Assembly (NCBI GenBank): GCA_050738155.1
Contig: JBOHYW010000001.1
Location: 8,717 to 72,716 of the forward strand
Source: 66-474 sp050738155
GTDB lineage: Bacteria > Pseudomonadota > Gammaproteobacteria > Xanthomonadales > Rhodanobacteraceae
DNA: 64,000 bases
Reading direction: 5' to 3'
Part shown: positions 45,990-55,146 of the stretch, piece after piece
How the letters are laid out: every line of letters starts with the position of its first letter
How positions within the stretch are numbered: position 1 is the stretch's first letter
The notes under the pieces: generated by a model
Seen by the model: only the letters and a program-made list of their open reading frames with translations
Told to the model about the DNA's origin: nothing
The model's database searches: none
Position numbers and translations under genes: made by a program

Positions 45990-48299
45990 ATGACCAGGAG
46001 CATGCGCGGATTCGTGTTGGCCGTTGGCTGCGCGTCGCTGGTGTTTGCCGCAGGCGCTGCGATACCGCCTGAACACCCGTCGCCAAGCGCCGGCGGCATG
46101 CTGGGTTTCACCGCGGCGGGCGCCACGCGGCAGCACAACCTTGAAAAGCGTTTTGACGCGCTGCTCAGCGCTGGCGAAATGCGCGGCTGGATGAAGCGCC
46201 TGTCCTCCGCGCCCAACCAGGTCGGTTCGCCGCACGACAAGGCCAACGCCGAATGGATGTTGGCGCAATTCAAGAAATGGGGTTGGGACGCGCACATCGA
46301 AAAATTCGACGTGTTGTATCCGACGCCGAAGCACGAATTGGTGGAACTGGTCGCGCCGAATCATTTCAAGGCAACCCTGCACGAACCGCCAGTCAAGGGC
46401 GACCGCACATCGAGCCTTTCCGGCGCGTTGCCGCCGTACAACATCTACAGCGCCGACGGCGACGTGACAGGCGAACTGGTATACGTCAACTACGGCATGC
46501 CGGGGGACTACAAGGAACTCAAGCGGCTCGGCGTCAACGTCAAGGGCAAGATCGCGATCGTGCGCTACGGCGGCGGTTGGCGCGGCCTGAAGCCGCAGCT
46601 CGCCTATGAGCACGGCGCGATCGGTTGCATCATCTATTCCGATCCGCGTGACGACGGCTATTTCCAGGCTGATCCATACCCCCAGGGGCCGATGCGTCCC
46701 GCGGAAGGGGTGCAGCGCGGCTCGGTGATGGAGGAACAGATCTATCCGGGCGACCCGACTACGCCGGGCTACGGTTCGGTGCCGGGCGCGAAGCACCTGC
46801 CGGTGAAGGACGCCCGGACCATCCAGAAGATTCCGGTGTTGCCGATTTCGTATGCAGATGCGACGCCGCTGCTGAAAGCCATGGGCGGGCCGGTCGCGCC
46901 CGAGAACTGGCGCGGCGCGTTGCCATTCACCTATCACGTCGGTGCCGGCCCGGCCAAGGTTCACTTGGTGGTGAAGTCGAACTGGCAGTTGAAGCCTGTC
47001 TACGACGTGATCGCCAAGCTGCCGGGTACCACCGACGCCAGTCAATGGGTGTTGCGCGGCAATCATCATGATGGCTGGGTGTTCGGCGCATTCGACCCGC
47101 TGGCGGGTGCCGTTGCGATGCTGGGCGAGGCCAAGGCCATGGGCGCGCTGTACCAACAGGGTTGGCGACCGAAGCGGACCATCGTCTACGCGAGTTGGGA
47201 TGGCGAAGAACCCATGTTGCTGGGTTCCACCGAGTGGGCGGAAACCCATGCGAAGGAACTCAAGCAGAAAGCGGTCCTGTATCTCAATTCGGACACCAAC
47301 GGGCGTGGCTTTCTGTTCGCCGGCGGCAGTCATTCGTTGCAGTACCTGGTCAACCGGGTCGCGGCCAGCGTGACCGATCCGGAGACGAAGGTCAGCGTCG
47401 AGCGGCGCCGGCGTGCTGCGCTGCGCGTCCGCGCAGCCGGGAAAGGTGCGAATCCGCGAATCAAACGAATCGCCAAGCTGGCTGGTGCGCATGGCGACAT
47501 TCCGCTGTCGGCGTTGGGTTCCGGCTCCGACTTCAGCCCGTTCGTGGATCACCTCGGCATCGCGACGTTGAACGTCGGCTTCGGCGGCGAGGGCAAGAAC
47601 GGGGGCATCTACCACTCGCGTTACGATTCCTTCGATCACTTCATCCGCTTCGGTGATCCGACCTTCGATTACGAAGTCGCCTTGGCCGAGGTGGCCGGTC
47701 GCATCGTGATGCGTACCGCCGACGCGAAGCTGCTGCCGATGCGTTTCGGTGATTTCAGCAGCACGCTGGACCGTTACGTCGAGCAATTGCACAAGCAAGC
47801 GAAGAAGGAGCGCAAGGCGGCCGAGGCCCAGCACAAGCTGTTCGCGGCTGGTGCGTACAAGCTGGCTTCGGATCCGCGCCATCCGCTGGCGCCGCCGGTG
47901 CGGCTCACGGCGGTTCCGAAGATCGACTTCGGACCGTTGGACAGCGCAGCGAAGCAATTGAAGCAAAGTGCGCAGAGCTATGCAAAGGCTTACGACACAC
48001 GCGCGGCAAACGGACTCGACATTCCTTCGAGCCAGTTGCATCAGGCCAACCAGTTGATGGGTACGCTCGAGCAGCGCCTGTTGGATGCACAAGGCCTGCC
48101 GGGTCGGCCCTGGTACAAGCATTTCATCCAGGCACCGGGCGCGTTGACCGGCTACGCGCCCAAGACCATTCCGGCTGTGCGCGAGGCACTGGATGCGCAT
48201 GACTGGAGTCGCGCCGACAAGTATGCGGCGGTGACGGCCAAGGTGCTGGACAACTATCGTGCGCAGCTCGACAAGCTGACGGCATTGCTCGAGCAATAG
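45990..48299 (+). CDS. Secreted M28 peptidase, glutamate carboxypeptidase II-like, copy 2
   Basis: Paralogue of 769 residues. A signal peptide (MTRSMRGFVLAVGCASLVFAAGA) is followed by the same domain order as copy 1. Metal ligands stay: GNHHDGWVFGAFDP, SWDGEEPMLLGSTEW (Met replaces Gly after the Glu pair), YLNSDTNGRG, YHSRYDSFDHF. A basic insertion RRRRAALRVRAAGKGANPRI-like around 475-495 differs from the other copies and lies near the substrate side. GGGAGGG precedes the ATG. It is 180 nt after copy 1. Confidence 0.9.
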   Translation: MTRSMRGFVLAVGCASLVFAAGAAIPPEHPSPSAGGMLGFTAAGATRQHNLEKRFDALLSAGEMRGWMKRLSSAPNQVGSPHDKANAEWMLAQFKKWGWDAHIEKFDVLYPTPKHELVELVAPNHFKATLHEPPVKGDRTSSLSGALPPYNIYSADGDVTGELVYVNYGMPGDYKELKRLGVNVKGKIAIVRYGGGWRGLKPQLAYEHGAIGCIIYSDPRDDGYFQADPYPQGPMRPAEGVQRGSVMEEQIYPGDPTTPGYGSVPGAKHLPVKDARTIQKIPVLPISYADATPLLKAMGGPVAPENWRGALPFTYHVGAGPAKVHLVVKSNWQLKPVYDVIAKLPGTTDASQWVLRGNHHDGWVFGAFDPLAGAVAMLGEAKAMGALYQQGWRPKRTIVYASWDGEEPMLLGSTEWAETHAKELKQKAVLYLNSDTNGRGFLFAGGSHSLQYLVNRVAASVTDPETKVSVERRRRAALRVRAAGKGANPRIKRIAKLAGAHGDIPLSALGSGSDFSPFVDHLGIATLNVGFGGEGKNGGIYHSRYDSFDHFIRFGDPTFDYEVALAEVAGRIVMRTADAKLLPMRFGDFSSTLDRYVEQLHKQAKKERKAAEAQHKLFAAGAYKLASDPRHPLAPPVRLTAVPKIDFGPLDSAAKQLKQSAQSYAKAYDTRAANGLDIPSSQLHQANQLMGTLEQRLLDAQGLPGRPWYKHFIQAPGALTGYAPKTIPAVREALDAHDWSRADKYAAVTAKVLDNYRAQLDKLTALLEQ

Positions 48300-48368
48300 C
48301 CGCGAGATGTCAGTTGGCGGAAAAGTTGCGTGAACATCATTCATGGCGGAAGACCAAGAGAGGTTGCA

Positions 48369-50675
48369 ATGAGCGGAAGAATCGTACGCAGTCTGGTGTT
48401 GGCGCTGGGATGCGCGTCGCTGACTTTTGCCGCAGGCGCGGCAGCCCCGGCCGATACCGGCGCGGACTCGCACATGCTGGGCTTCACTGCGAGCGGAGCC
48501 ACCCAGGAACTGAACCTGGAACAGCGCTTCGACAAGCAGCTCAGCGCCTCGGAAATGCGCGACTGGCTGAAGCGCCTGTCGTCGCAGCCCAATCAGGTCG
48601 GTTCACCGCACGACAAGGCCAATGCCGAATGGGTGCTGGCGCAGTTCAAGAAGTGGGGCTGGGATGCACACATCGAAAAATTCGATGTGTTGTATCCGAC
48701 GCCAAAACACGAATTGGTCGAGTTGATCGCGCCGAGCCATTTCAAGGCCAAGCTGCACGAACCGCCGATCAAGGGCGACCGCACTTCGGCACTGCCGGGC
48801 GCATTGCCGCCGTACAACGTCTACAGTCCCGACGGCGACGTCACCGGCGAGCTGGTGTACGTCAACTACGGCATGCCCGACGATTACAAGCAACTCGCGC
48901 GGATGGGCGTCAGCGTCAAGGGCAAGATCGTGATCGTGCGCTACGGTGGTGGCTGGCGTGGCTTGAAGCCCCGGCTCGCATACGAACACGGTGCGATCGG
49001 CTGCCTGATCTATTCCGATCCGCGCGACGACGGTTATTTCGTCGGCGACACCTATCCCAAGGGCTCGATGCGACCGGCCGACGGCGTGCAGCGCGGTTCG
49101 GTCGAAGCCCAACCGCTGAATTATCCCGGTGATCCGTCGACGCCCGGTTACGGCTCGGTAGCGGGCGCCAAGCACTTGCCGCTGGACAAGATCAAGGACT
49201 TGCAGAAGATTCCGGTGCTGCCGATTTCCTATGCCGATGCGACCCCGCTGCTGAAGGCGATGGGTGGCCCGGTGGCGCCGGAGAAGTGGCGCGGCGCACT
49301 GCCGTTCACCTATCACGTCGGTGGCGGCCCGGCCAAGGTGCACATGGTCGTCAAGTCCGACTGGGGCTTGAAGACGATCTACGACGTGATCGCCAAGCTG
49401 CCGGGGAGCAGCGATGCCGACCAGTGGGTGTTGCGCGGTAACCACCGCGACGGCTGGGTGTTTGGTGCCGACGATCCGCTGGCCGGCACGGTTGCCCAAT
49501 TGGGCGAGGCCAAGGCCCTGGGCGCTTTGTACAAGCAGGGCTGGCGGCCCAAGCGCACCATCGTGTACGCCAGTTGGGATGCCGAGGAGCCGGGCCTGCT
49601 CGGCTCCACCGAATGGGTCGAGACGCACGCGAAGGAATTGCAACGCAAGGCGGTGCTGTATCTCAACACCGACGGCAACGGCCGCGGGTTCCTGCATGCG
49701 GGCGGCAGCCCCTCGCTGCAGCACCTGGTGAACCAGATTGCCGCGGGCGTGACCGACCCCGAAACCGGGGTGAGCGTGCAGCGGCGCTTGCGCGCGCGGC
49801 TGATGGTCGAAGGCAATCGGCCAGGCGCCAGCGCGCGCAGCAAGGCGCTCGCCAAACTCGCCGGGCAGGGCAAGGACTTGTGGATCTCGCCGCTGGGATC
49901 CGGCTCCGACTTCGGTACGTTCCTCGATCGTCTCGGAATCGCGGTGCTGTCGGTCGGCTTCGGTGGCGAGAACAAAGGCGGTGTCTATCACTCGCGCTAT
50001 GACTCGTTCGACCACTTCATCCGCTTCGGCGATCCGACCTTCGAGTACGAAGTGGCGCTGGCCAAAGTCGTGGGTCACGTCATGCTGCGCAGCGCGAATG
50101 CCAAGGTGCTGCCGATGCGCTTCGGCGACTTCAGCGCGGCATTGGATCGCTACGTCGCGAAGCTGCACAAGGACGTCGATGCCGAGCGCAAGTCCGTCAA
50201 GCAGCAGCACGAATTGCTGGACAGCGGTGCGTACAAGCTGGCGAGCGATCCCATGCACCCGCTGGCACCGCCGGCGCGCCTGTCGGAGGTTCCGAACATC
50301 GACTTCAGCATGCTCGACACCGCGGCCAGCAAGCTGAAGAAGAGTGCGCAAGCCTTCGAGACGGCCTACGCGGCGCGTGCCACAGCGGGGCTGGACATTC
50401 CGGCTTCCCGGCTCACGCAGATCAATCAATTGATGGGAACGTTGGCGCAGCGCCTGGCCAATGACCGCGGGCTGCCCGGACGCACGTGGTACAGGAACGA
50501 GATCTATGCCCCCGGCATCCTGAAAGGCTATGGCGTCGCCATTTTCCCGGCCATACGCCAGGAATTGGTAGCACGGAAGTGGACGGCCGCACAGTCCAAT
50601 GCAGCGGTGATCGCGGCAACGCTGGACGGGTACCGCAAGCAGCTCGACCAGTTGACCGTGTTGCTGAAGCGCTGA
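48369..50675 (+). CDS. Secreted M28 peptidase, glutamate carboxypeptidase II-like, copy 3
   Basis: Third paralogue, 768 residues. Signal peptide (IVRSLVLALGCASLTFAAGA), PA domain, M28 domain with GNHRDGWVFGADDP (His-Arg-Asp as in human PSMA), SWDAEEPGLLGSTEW, YLNTDGNGRG and YHSRYDSFDHF. The C-terminal part is the most diverged of the three (GRTWYRNEIYAPGILKGYG). AAGAGAGG precedes ATG 48369; a GTG at 48330 is less likely. It lies 69 nt after copy 2, so copies 2 and 3 may be co-transcribed. Confidence 0.9.
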   Translation: MSGRIVRSLVLALGCASLTFAAGAAAPADTGADSHMLGFTASGATQELNLEQRFDKQLSASEMRDWLKRLSSQPNQVGSPHDKANAEWVLAQFKKWGWDAHIEKFDVLYPTPKHELVELIAPSHFKAKLHEPPIKGDRTSALPGALPPYNVYSPDGDVTGELVYVNYGMPDDYKQLARMGVSVKGKIVIVRYGGGWRGLKPRLAYEHGAIGCLIYSDPRDDGYFVGDTYPKGSMRPADGVQRGSVEAQPLNYPGDPSTPGYGSVAGAKHLPLDKIKDLQKIPVLPISYADATPLLKAMGGPVAPEKWRGALPFTYHVGGGPAKVHMVVKSDWGLKTIYDVIAKLPGSSDADQWVLRGNHRDGWVFGADDPLAGTVAQLGEAKALGALYKQGWRPKRTIVYASWDAEEPGLLGSTEWVETHAKELQRKAVLYLNTDGNGRGFLHAGGSPSLQHLVNQIAAGVTDPETGVSVQRRLRARLMVEGNRPGASARSKALAKLAGQGKDLWISPLGSGSDFGTFLDRLGIAVLSVGFGGENKGGVYHSRYDSFDHFIRFGDPTFEYEVALAKVVGHVMLRSANAKVLPMRFGDFSAALDRYVAKLHKDVDAERKSVKQQHELLDSGAYKLASDPMHPLAPPARLSEVPNIDFSMLDTAASKLKKSAQAFETAYAARATAGLDIPASRLTQINQLMGTLAQRLANDRGLPGRTWYRNEIYAPGILKGYGVAIFPAIRQELVARKWTAAQSNAAVIAATLDGYRKQLDQLTVLLKR

Positions 50676-50682
50676 ACGAATC

Positions 50683-50714
50683 GTGGTGTGCGGGGCTGGG
50701 GCTCCGCACACCAC
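50683..50714. terminator. Hairpin between convergent genes
   Basis: An 11-bp perfect stem GTGGTGTGCGG/CCGCACACCAC with a 10-nt loop, 8 nt after the M28 copy 3 stop and 41 nt before the stop of the opposite gene. No T run is seen on either side, so efficiency as a terminator is uncertain. Confidence 0.55.
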
Positions 50715-50755
50715 GGTCGCACCCCCAATCGTCCGCCGTTGCCGCCTTCGCGCGT

Positions 50756-51919
50756 TCAGTGCTGCTTGATCGCGTGCAGCAGCGACTGCAATCCCTTGGC
50801 AATCTTTCCTGCGCGGTTGACGGTTTGGTTGCCCGGATTGTTGTTGCCGAACAAACCTGCCGTATCCGCGCCAAGGCTCTGAAAATCCAATGCGTACTGG
50901 TTGTCGGGGCGTACCCTTTGCCGGCCCGGGACCTGCACCACGGTGTCGATCGGAAGATTGACGCTGAAGGCACTGCCGACCGGCCCGTTGCCGACGCCCA
51001 CGCTGAAGACCCAGCTTGCGTTGCGACTGGCACCCGGTGTCAGCACGAAGGCACCCTTGATGGAGTCCTGGCCAAGAACGGCGATACCCGCGATGCGGTC
51101 CTTGTAACGCGTGTCGACGGTGTAGCGGTTGCCGTATTGGTCCACCATCGCCGAGGAATTGCGCCACGGAAACGCCAGTGCAACGGGCTGACTACTGGTG
51201 TTGCGAAAGCTGACGTTGAGGCGCAGGTTGCGGGTCTTGTGATAGCGACCCCACGACGCATTGACCGAAGTGACCGTGGCCGTGAACAGGCCGGCGTCGT
51301 AGCACGGCTGCGTGGTGCCGACGCAGCCTCCGCTTGCGACCGGCGTGCCCTGTACGCCTTCGCCCAGCCCTTGGTAGTTCAACACGTACTCGTCGCCGAC
51401 CTTGAAACCCTGCTGCCCGGGAATCGGCGTCAGTTCGTGGATGGGCAGACTGACACTGTAGACCTTGCCGATGGCGTTGCCGCCAACGCCTGCGCCGAGG
51501 ATCCAGCTGGCGCTACGGCTGGAATGCGGCGCGATGGTGAAGCGGCCGTCGACCGAGTTGTGGCCGACGGTGGCGATGCCGACGATGTTTTGCCGGAAGC
51601 GCCAATCGACGGAGTAGATGTTGCCGTAGCTGTCGGTCGCCGTCGCGGCACTGCGCCACGGGAAGGCCAGCGAAACCGGATGGTCGCTGGTGTTGGTGAA
51701 GTCGATGCTGAGACGCAGGTAGCGGGACTTGTGGTAGCGACCCCACGATGGAGTGACGGAGGTAACCTTGGCCGTGAACAAACCGGCCTCGTAGCACGGT
51801 TGCGTGGCGCCGGTACAGCCTTTGGCCTGGGCCGGGGCGGTGGCAAGCAGGGTGACGAGGCCGACCAGTAACGCCAGCGGCAGCGTTCGGATAAAAATAA
51901 TGCGGGTTGAGGTGCTCAT
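50756..51919 (-). CDS. Secreted protein with two tandem copies of an unknown beta-rich domain
   Basis: Exported protein of 387 residues; signal peptide 1-31 (ALLVGLVTLLATAPAQA). Two clearly homologous halves follow, about 33-187 and 196-350. Each begins G-C-x-G-x-T-Q-P-C-Y and runs AGLFTA.VTSV..SWGRYHK, then LAFPWR, Y(S/T)VD and a closing Y-x-L-(D/N)-(Y/F)-Q; the two Cys of each half probably form a disulfide. The pattern of short beta strands suggests an immunoglobulin-like fold similar to DUF4352, but I do not recognise a named family. A 35-residue tail contains NNNPGNQTVNRAGK. Last gene of the lipoprotein set divergent from the kinase gene. Confidence 0.72.
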   Translation of the reverse strand: MSTSTRIIFIRTLPLALLVGLVTLLATAPAQAKGCTGATQPCYEAGLFTAKVTSVTPSWGRYHKSRYLRLSIDFTNTSDHPVSLAFPWRSAATATDSYGNIYSVDWRFRQNIVGIATVGHNSVDGRFTIAPHSSRSASWILGAGVGGNAIGKVYSVSLPIHELTPIPGQQGFKVGDEYVLNYQGLGEGVQGTPVASGGCVGTTQPCYDAGLFTATVTSVNASWGRYHKTRNLRLNVSFRNTSSQPVALAFPWRNSSAMVDQYGNRYTVDTRYKDRIAGIAVLGQDSIKGAFVLTPGASRNASWVFSVGVGNGPVGSAFSVNLPIDTVVQVPGRQRVRPDNQYALDFQSLGADTAGLFGNNNPGNQTVNRAGKIAKGLQSLLHAIKQH

Positions 51920-51973
51920 GGACGTGATTCCTGTGGCAAAGGGAGGACGCGAACGCATGGACGGTGTCGCGGG

Positions 51974-52765
51974 CTATTGCCGGGGCACCGGCACCCGCGC
52001 GATGGTGCCGCCGTCGCGGCTGCGCAGGCTCCAGGCAACCACGCGGGCGACGATCGTGCCGCCAGAAGGGTTGGGCAGCACCTTGTCGATCTTCAACCTG
52101 GTATCCAGCGTGAGCTGCTCGTCGCCGAAGCGGTCGGTGATGCCCTGGGCCTTGTCGGCAGGCACGTTCCAGGTTTGTGCCGCGAGTCCGTTGTCGAATT
52201 TCAGCGACACGGTCTGGTGTTGCGCCTGGAAGGTGAAGGCCATGCCGGGGGCGAGGGCGCCAACGATGAATTCGTGGTAGGTCGGATCGTAGGCGCTGAT
52301 ACCGGTATTGGTGGTCAGGTGGAGCACGCCGACCCCGCGCACCGCCGCCATGCCGGCTTGGATAGCGGACTTGACCGCCACTCGCTGCGCGGCCTTGTCG
52401 GCACCGGGTGCGTCCCGCACGCGGTCGTCGTTCTCGACCCACTGGTCGATCGGCGGCTTGATGCCAGCGAGGTCGTAATACAGGTACACCATCGTGGCGC
52501 TGTCGGGGTTGGTCAGCGCGCCGGTGCGTGCGGCCAGGCCGCCGGCTGCGGCGGTCATCGGCGCGACAGCCGCCTGCGCCGAATGGGGCGGATCGGCGGC
52601 ATTTTGCGCCGCACCCATGGCCGGCTTGGCCGCGCTGCCTTGGGTAGCGGATGCGGACGAATGCCCGCACCCGGCCAGCAACATCAGCCCCGCCAGCAAC
52701 ATGCCAGCCGTGGCGGTGCGAAACACGCCTTGCGGTGCGAGCAACACGATCGATGGAATGCGCAT
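51974..52765 (-). CDS. Lipoprotein of unknown function
   Basis: Protein of 263 residues with a lipobox (GLMLLAGCGHSS) after a hydrophobic signal, so lipid-anchored in the envelope. Residues 30-75 are a low-complexity Ala/Ser linker. The rest shows YLYYDLAGIKPPIDQWVE, then mixed alpha/beta sequence with VLHLTTNTGISAYDPTYHEF and a C-terminal beta part. No known family is recognised. GAGGAG precedes ATG 52765. The gene follows the next upstream lipoprotein gene by 10 nt, so the two are tightly coupled. Confidence 0.7.
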   Translation of the reverse strand: MRIPSIVLLAPQGVFRTATAGMLLAGLMLLAGCGHSSASATQGSAAKPAMGAAQNAADPPHSAQAAVAPMTAAAGGLAARTGALTNPDSATMVYLYYDLAGIKPPIDQWVENDDRVRDAPGADKAAQRVAVKSAIQAGMAAVRGVGVLHLTTNTGISAYDPTYHEFIVGALAPGMAFTFQAQHQTVSLKFDNGLAAQTWNVPADKAQGITDRFGDEQLTLDTRLKIDKVLPNPSGGTIVARVVAWSLRSRDGGTIARVPVPRQ

Positions 52766-52775
52766 GGCTTTCTCC

Positions 52776-53753
52776 TCAGTACTGCACGGCTTCCGCGTTC
52801 TTGGCGGCGTTCTTGACCTGCTTGGTGCGGCGCGCGGCATCCATTGCCTGCAAGCCTTGCTTGGTTGCGGTCAGAGCGTTGTAGCCGCCGGCCTGGTCGA
52901 TCACGCCGACTTGCAGGTATTGGGCGAGCTCCTTGTTGTTTCGCATCCCGACGATCTCGGCCTTGACGGCGATGCCGCAGTCGGGTGACAGGCTCATTCC
53001 CTGGTCGGGATCGGCGACGCCATTGCACCTGTTGTACGACGGCGAGGTTTCGGTGATCAGACGGCCGCGCGGATCGTAGGCCCAGAGCAACTCCCGCGAG
53101 GCGGAACCGGCATAGTGTTGCTTGCTCGTGGGCGTGCCGTATTTGGCGATCAGTGACTTGGCGACGCTGTCGGCGGTGGGATTGCGGCCCTTGTCGAACC
53201 ACAGTTCACGCGCAGCACCGATCACTTTCTCCTGCCCGGGCATGCCCATGGTGCTGACGAACCATTTGGATTGACCGGGTTGCATGTCCTGCCGGACCGC
53301 GTTCGTCTCGCGGTCGAGTGTTTCCTGTTCCATCTCGCGCATGATCTGCCGCCCGGTTTTTTCGACGCGTGCTTTCGCGAAGCGCGCGCTGAAACCTTGT
53401 CGAATGGTCTGGCCGTAGGTCTGGATGTCGAAACCGCGTCCGGTTTCAGGCGTGACGACCAGCAACGGGTTGCTGCACATCACTGCGTTGGCAGCCTGCG
53501 TGTAGGTGAGACCCGGGCGCACGCCGACGATGTCGTCGACTGGCGTGCCCTTGGGAATGGGCGGCAGGTCAGCCGGACAATGCACGCCACCGCGCATGTG
53601 TGCCGCGACTTCTGCGGTCGATGCATTGGCGGGCAAGCTGGCCATTGCCGCCTTGTGTGTAGCCGCGGACACGGCAGGTGTGTTGCCCGGTGAACTGCAG
53701 GCGGCGAGCAGGCCCGTGGCAAGACTGATGGCCAACAAATGGGTGGTTCGCAT
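52776..53753 (-). CDS. Lipoprotein of unknown function
   Basis: Protein of 325 residues with signal and lipobox LATGLLAACSSP. After an Ala-rich linker comes VDDIVGVRPGLTYTQAANAVMC, which resembles the short helical motif (G.....V...LG) of proteins that follow a BamE/SmpA-like pattern, but the match is weak. Long central helix with KARVEKTGRQIMREMEQETL, then a domain with Cys pairs (YNRCNGVADPD, SPDCGIAVKAEI). AGGAGGA precedes ATG 53753. No function is assigned; it belongs to the kinase-linked set. Confidence 0.7.
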   Translation of the reverse strand: MRTTHLLAISLATGLLAACSSPGNTPAVSAATHKAAMASLPANASTAEVAAHMRGGVHCPADLPPIPKGTPVDDIVGVRPGLTYTQAANAVMCSNPLLVVTPETGRGFDIQTYGQTIRQGFSARFAKARVEKTGRQIMREMEQETLDRETNAVRQDMQPGQSKWFVSTMGMPGQEKVIGAARELWFDKGRNPTADSVAKSLIAKYGTPTSKQHYAGSASRELLWAYDPRGRLITETSPSYNRCNGVADPDQGMSLSPDCGIAVKAEIVGMRNNKELAQYLQVGVIDQAGGYNALTATKQGLQAMDAARRTKQVKNAAKNAEAVQY

Positions 53754-53843
53754 GGTGGTGTCCTCCTGGTTGCAGGTGTGGTCGATCGCTTGCGGCGCGA
53801 CGCCCGGACAGGGTCGGGCGCACGGCAACCGCCGCGTCGGAAT

Positions 53844-54125
53844 TCAATCCTTGCGTTTCATGGTTCCCCACGGTGTCTCGAGCGAACCGTCGCGGTTGCG
53901 CTTGAGTACCAGCGCGACCCCGGTCGCGGGATGCAGCACGACCTTGTCGCCGTCGGTCGTGTAGCCCATCTCGACGGTGCTGCCCATCATGGTCAGGTCG
54001 GCTTTGCCAGACTGGAACGTGATGGTGCCGAGGCCTCCCTCATAGGTACCGCGCATGCCGCCGCCGCAAGCGACGAGCAGCAATGCAGCGGCCAATGGCG
54101 CAAGCAACTTGATGCGGATGTTCAT
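53844..54125 (-). CDS. Small lipoprotein of unknown function
   Basis: Protein of 93 residues. Signal with lipobox LLLVACGGG; the mature part (about 73 residues) is a small beta structure: MRGTYEGGLGTITFQSGKAD, EMGYTTDGDKVVLHP, ALVLKRNRDGSLETPWGT. Such G-T-Y-x-G...F...V..... patterns occur in small lipocalin-like lipoproteins, but I cannot name it. GGAGA precedes ATG 54125. Confidence 0.7.
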   Translation of the reverse strand: MNIRIKLLAPLAAALLLVACGGGMRGTYEGGLGTITFQSGKADLTMMGSTVEMGYTTDGDKVVLHPATGVALVLKRNRDGSLETPWGTMKRKD

Positions 54126-54183
54126 GATGATTCTCCGGTTGGTTGATGGCATGCGCGGGCGCATGCCGCCGCCGCGCGAGCGG

Positions 54184-55002
54184 TCAGTTCGCGCTGAAGC
54201 TGCGCTTGAAGCCGAGCACCGCCAGCACGAGCGCTGCGAGCAGTGAGAGGTAAAAGCCGAAGCCGAGGCTGAACATGTCCGACATGCCACGGCCGAAGCT
54301 GTCGCTGACCGAACTCAGGGTGTGCAGCACGGAAAAGATCGCCCACAACAGCGCGAGCAGGGGCACCGCCAGGGTCCACCACGCGCGCCGGTCATGCCAG
54401 AACAGCGGCACCGCGATGCTCGCGTAACCGGCAAGCAACAAGACCTTGACCATGCTGCCGCCGTCGGCGCCCATCTGGCTCATCAGGCTGGCAATGTCGA
54501 ACCAGGATTTGCCCAGGCTCGACCGATACACCGACACCGACACCGACACCGCGTTGAAGGCGAGGGTGCCGAGCAGAAACAGTACCCACGCGATCGGGAT
54601 CGCCTTGCCGTAACGCTGCAGGATCGCGTTGACGGTGGTGCCGCCGGGCATCGCATCATTTGCCGCGGCGGCCGGCGATCCGCCGGTAGCGGGCGCAGCG
54701 GAACCAGCCGTCGCAGGACTGGGCACAGCGCCGGCGGAAGCCGGGATCGACGCACGCAGCTTGCTCCATGACGCACCGACCTTGCCGCCGAGTTCCGCCG
54801 CTTTCTCCTTCAGCAGAATGTCGTCGCCCACCGGCACCAGCGCGCCGACGGTATCGCCTTCCAGCGTGAGTTCGACGATCTTGTTGACCGCCGGCGCGCT
54901 GTCGCCGCGCCAGGCGACAAGCGTGAAGCGATACTGCTTGCCATCGGCCACGAGCGTGCCGCTGCCATCGTTGCCGTTGTACTGGATGATCTTGCCTCGC
55001 AT
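54184..55002 (-). CDS. Membrane protein with N-terminal cold-shock-like (OB) domain
   Basis: Protein of 272 residues. The first 65 residues, MRGKIIQYNGNDGSGTLVAD followed by GKQYRFTLVAWRGD and VELTLEGDTVGALVPVGD, resemble a cold-shock/OB domain of the type fused to membrane segments. A helical stretch and an Ala/Pro/Gly-rich linker (about 95-140) lead to four hydrophobic segments (IPIAWVLFLLGTLAFNAV, MVKVLLLAGYASIAVPLF, WWTLAVPLLALLWAIFSVL, SLLAALVLAVLGF). AGGAGA precedes ATG 55002. Function unknown; the domain union suggests sensing or nucleic-acid contact at the inner membrane (inference). Confidence 0.72.
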   Translation of the reverse strand: MRGKIIQYNGNDGSGTLVADGKQYRFTLVAWRGDSAPAVNKIVELTLEGDTVGALVPVGDDILLKEKAAELGGKVGASWSKLRASIPASAGAVPSPATAGSAAPATGGSPAAAANDAMPGGTTVNAILQRYGKAIPIAWVLFLLGTLAFNAVSVSVSVYRSSLGKSWFDIASLMSQMGADGGSMVKVLLLAGYASIAVPLFWHDRRAWWTLAVPLLALLWAIFSVLHTLSSVSDSFGRGMSDMFSLGFGFYLSLLAALVLAVLGFKRSFSAN

Positions 55003-55146
55003 GATCGTGTCTCCTGTGGGTAGTGGGTGGACGAAGCCCTCAATGCGGCAGCGCTTGCACCCGCACGCCGGCCGGCTTCTGGTGTGGGAAAGCCCTGTCC
55101 GCCAGCGCAGCACGGCTGGATGCAGGGGCATGGCCGAGCCCCCGGA

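Noticed and set aside
45924..51167. Very long minus-strand open frames (about 850 codons each, 45924-48473 and 48603-51167) opposite the M28 genes
   Set aside because: They mirror the codon structure of the GC-rich plus-strand genes, are rich in Arg/His/Gln, and have no fold motif, signal peptide or Shine-Dalgarno site. The M28 genes carry all catalytic residues on the plus strand.
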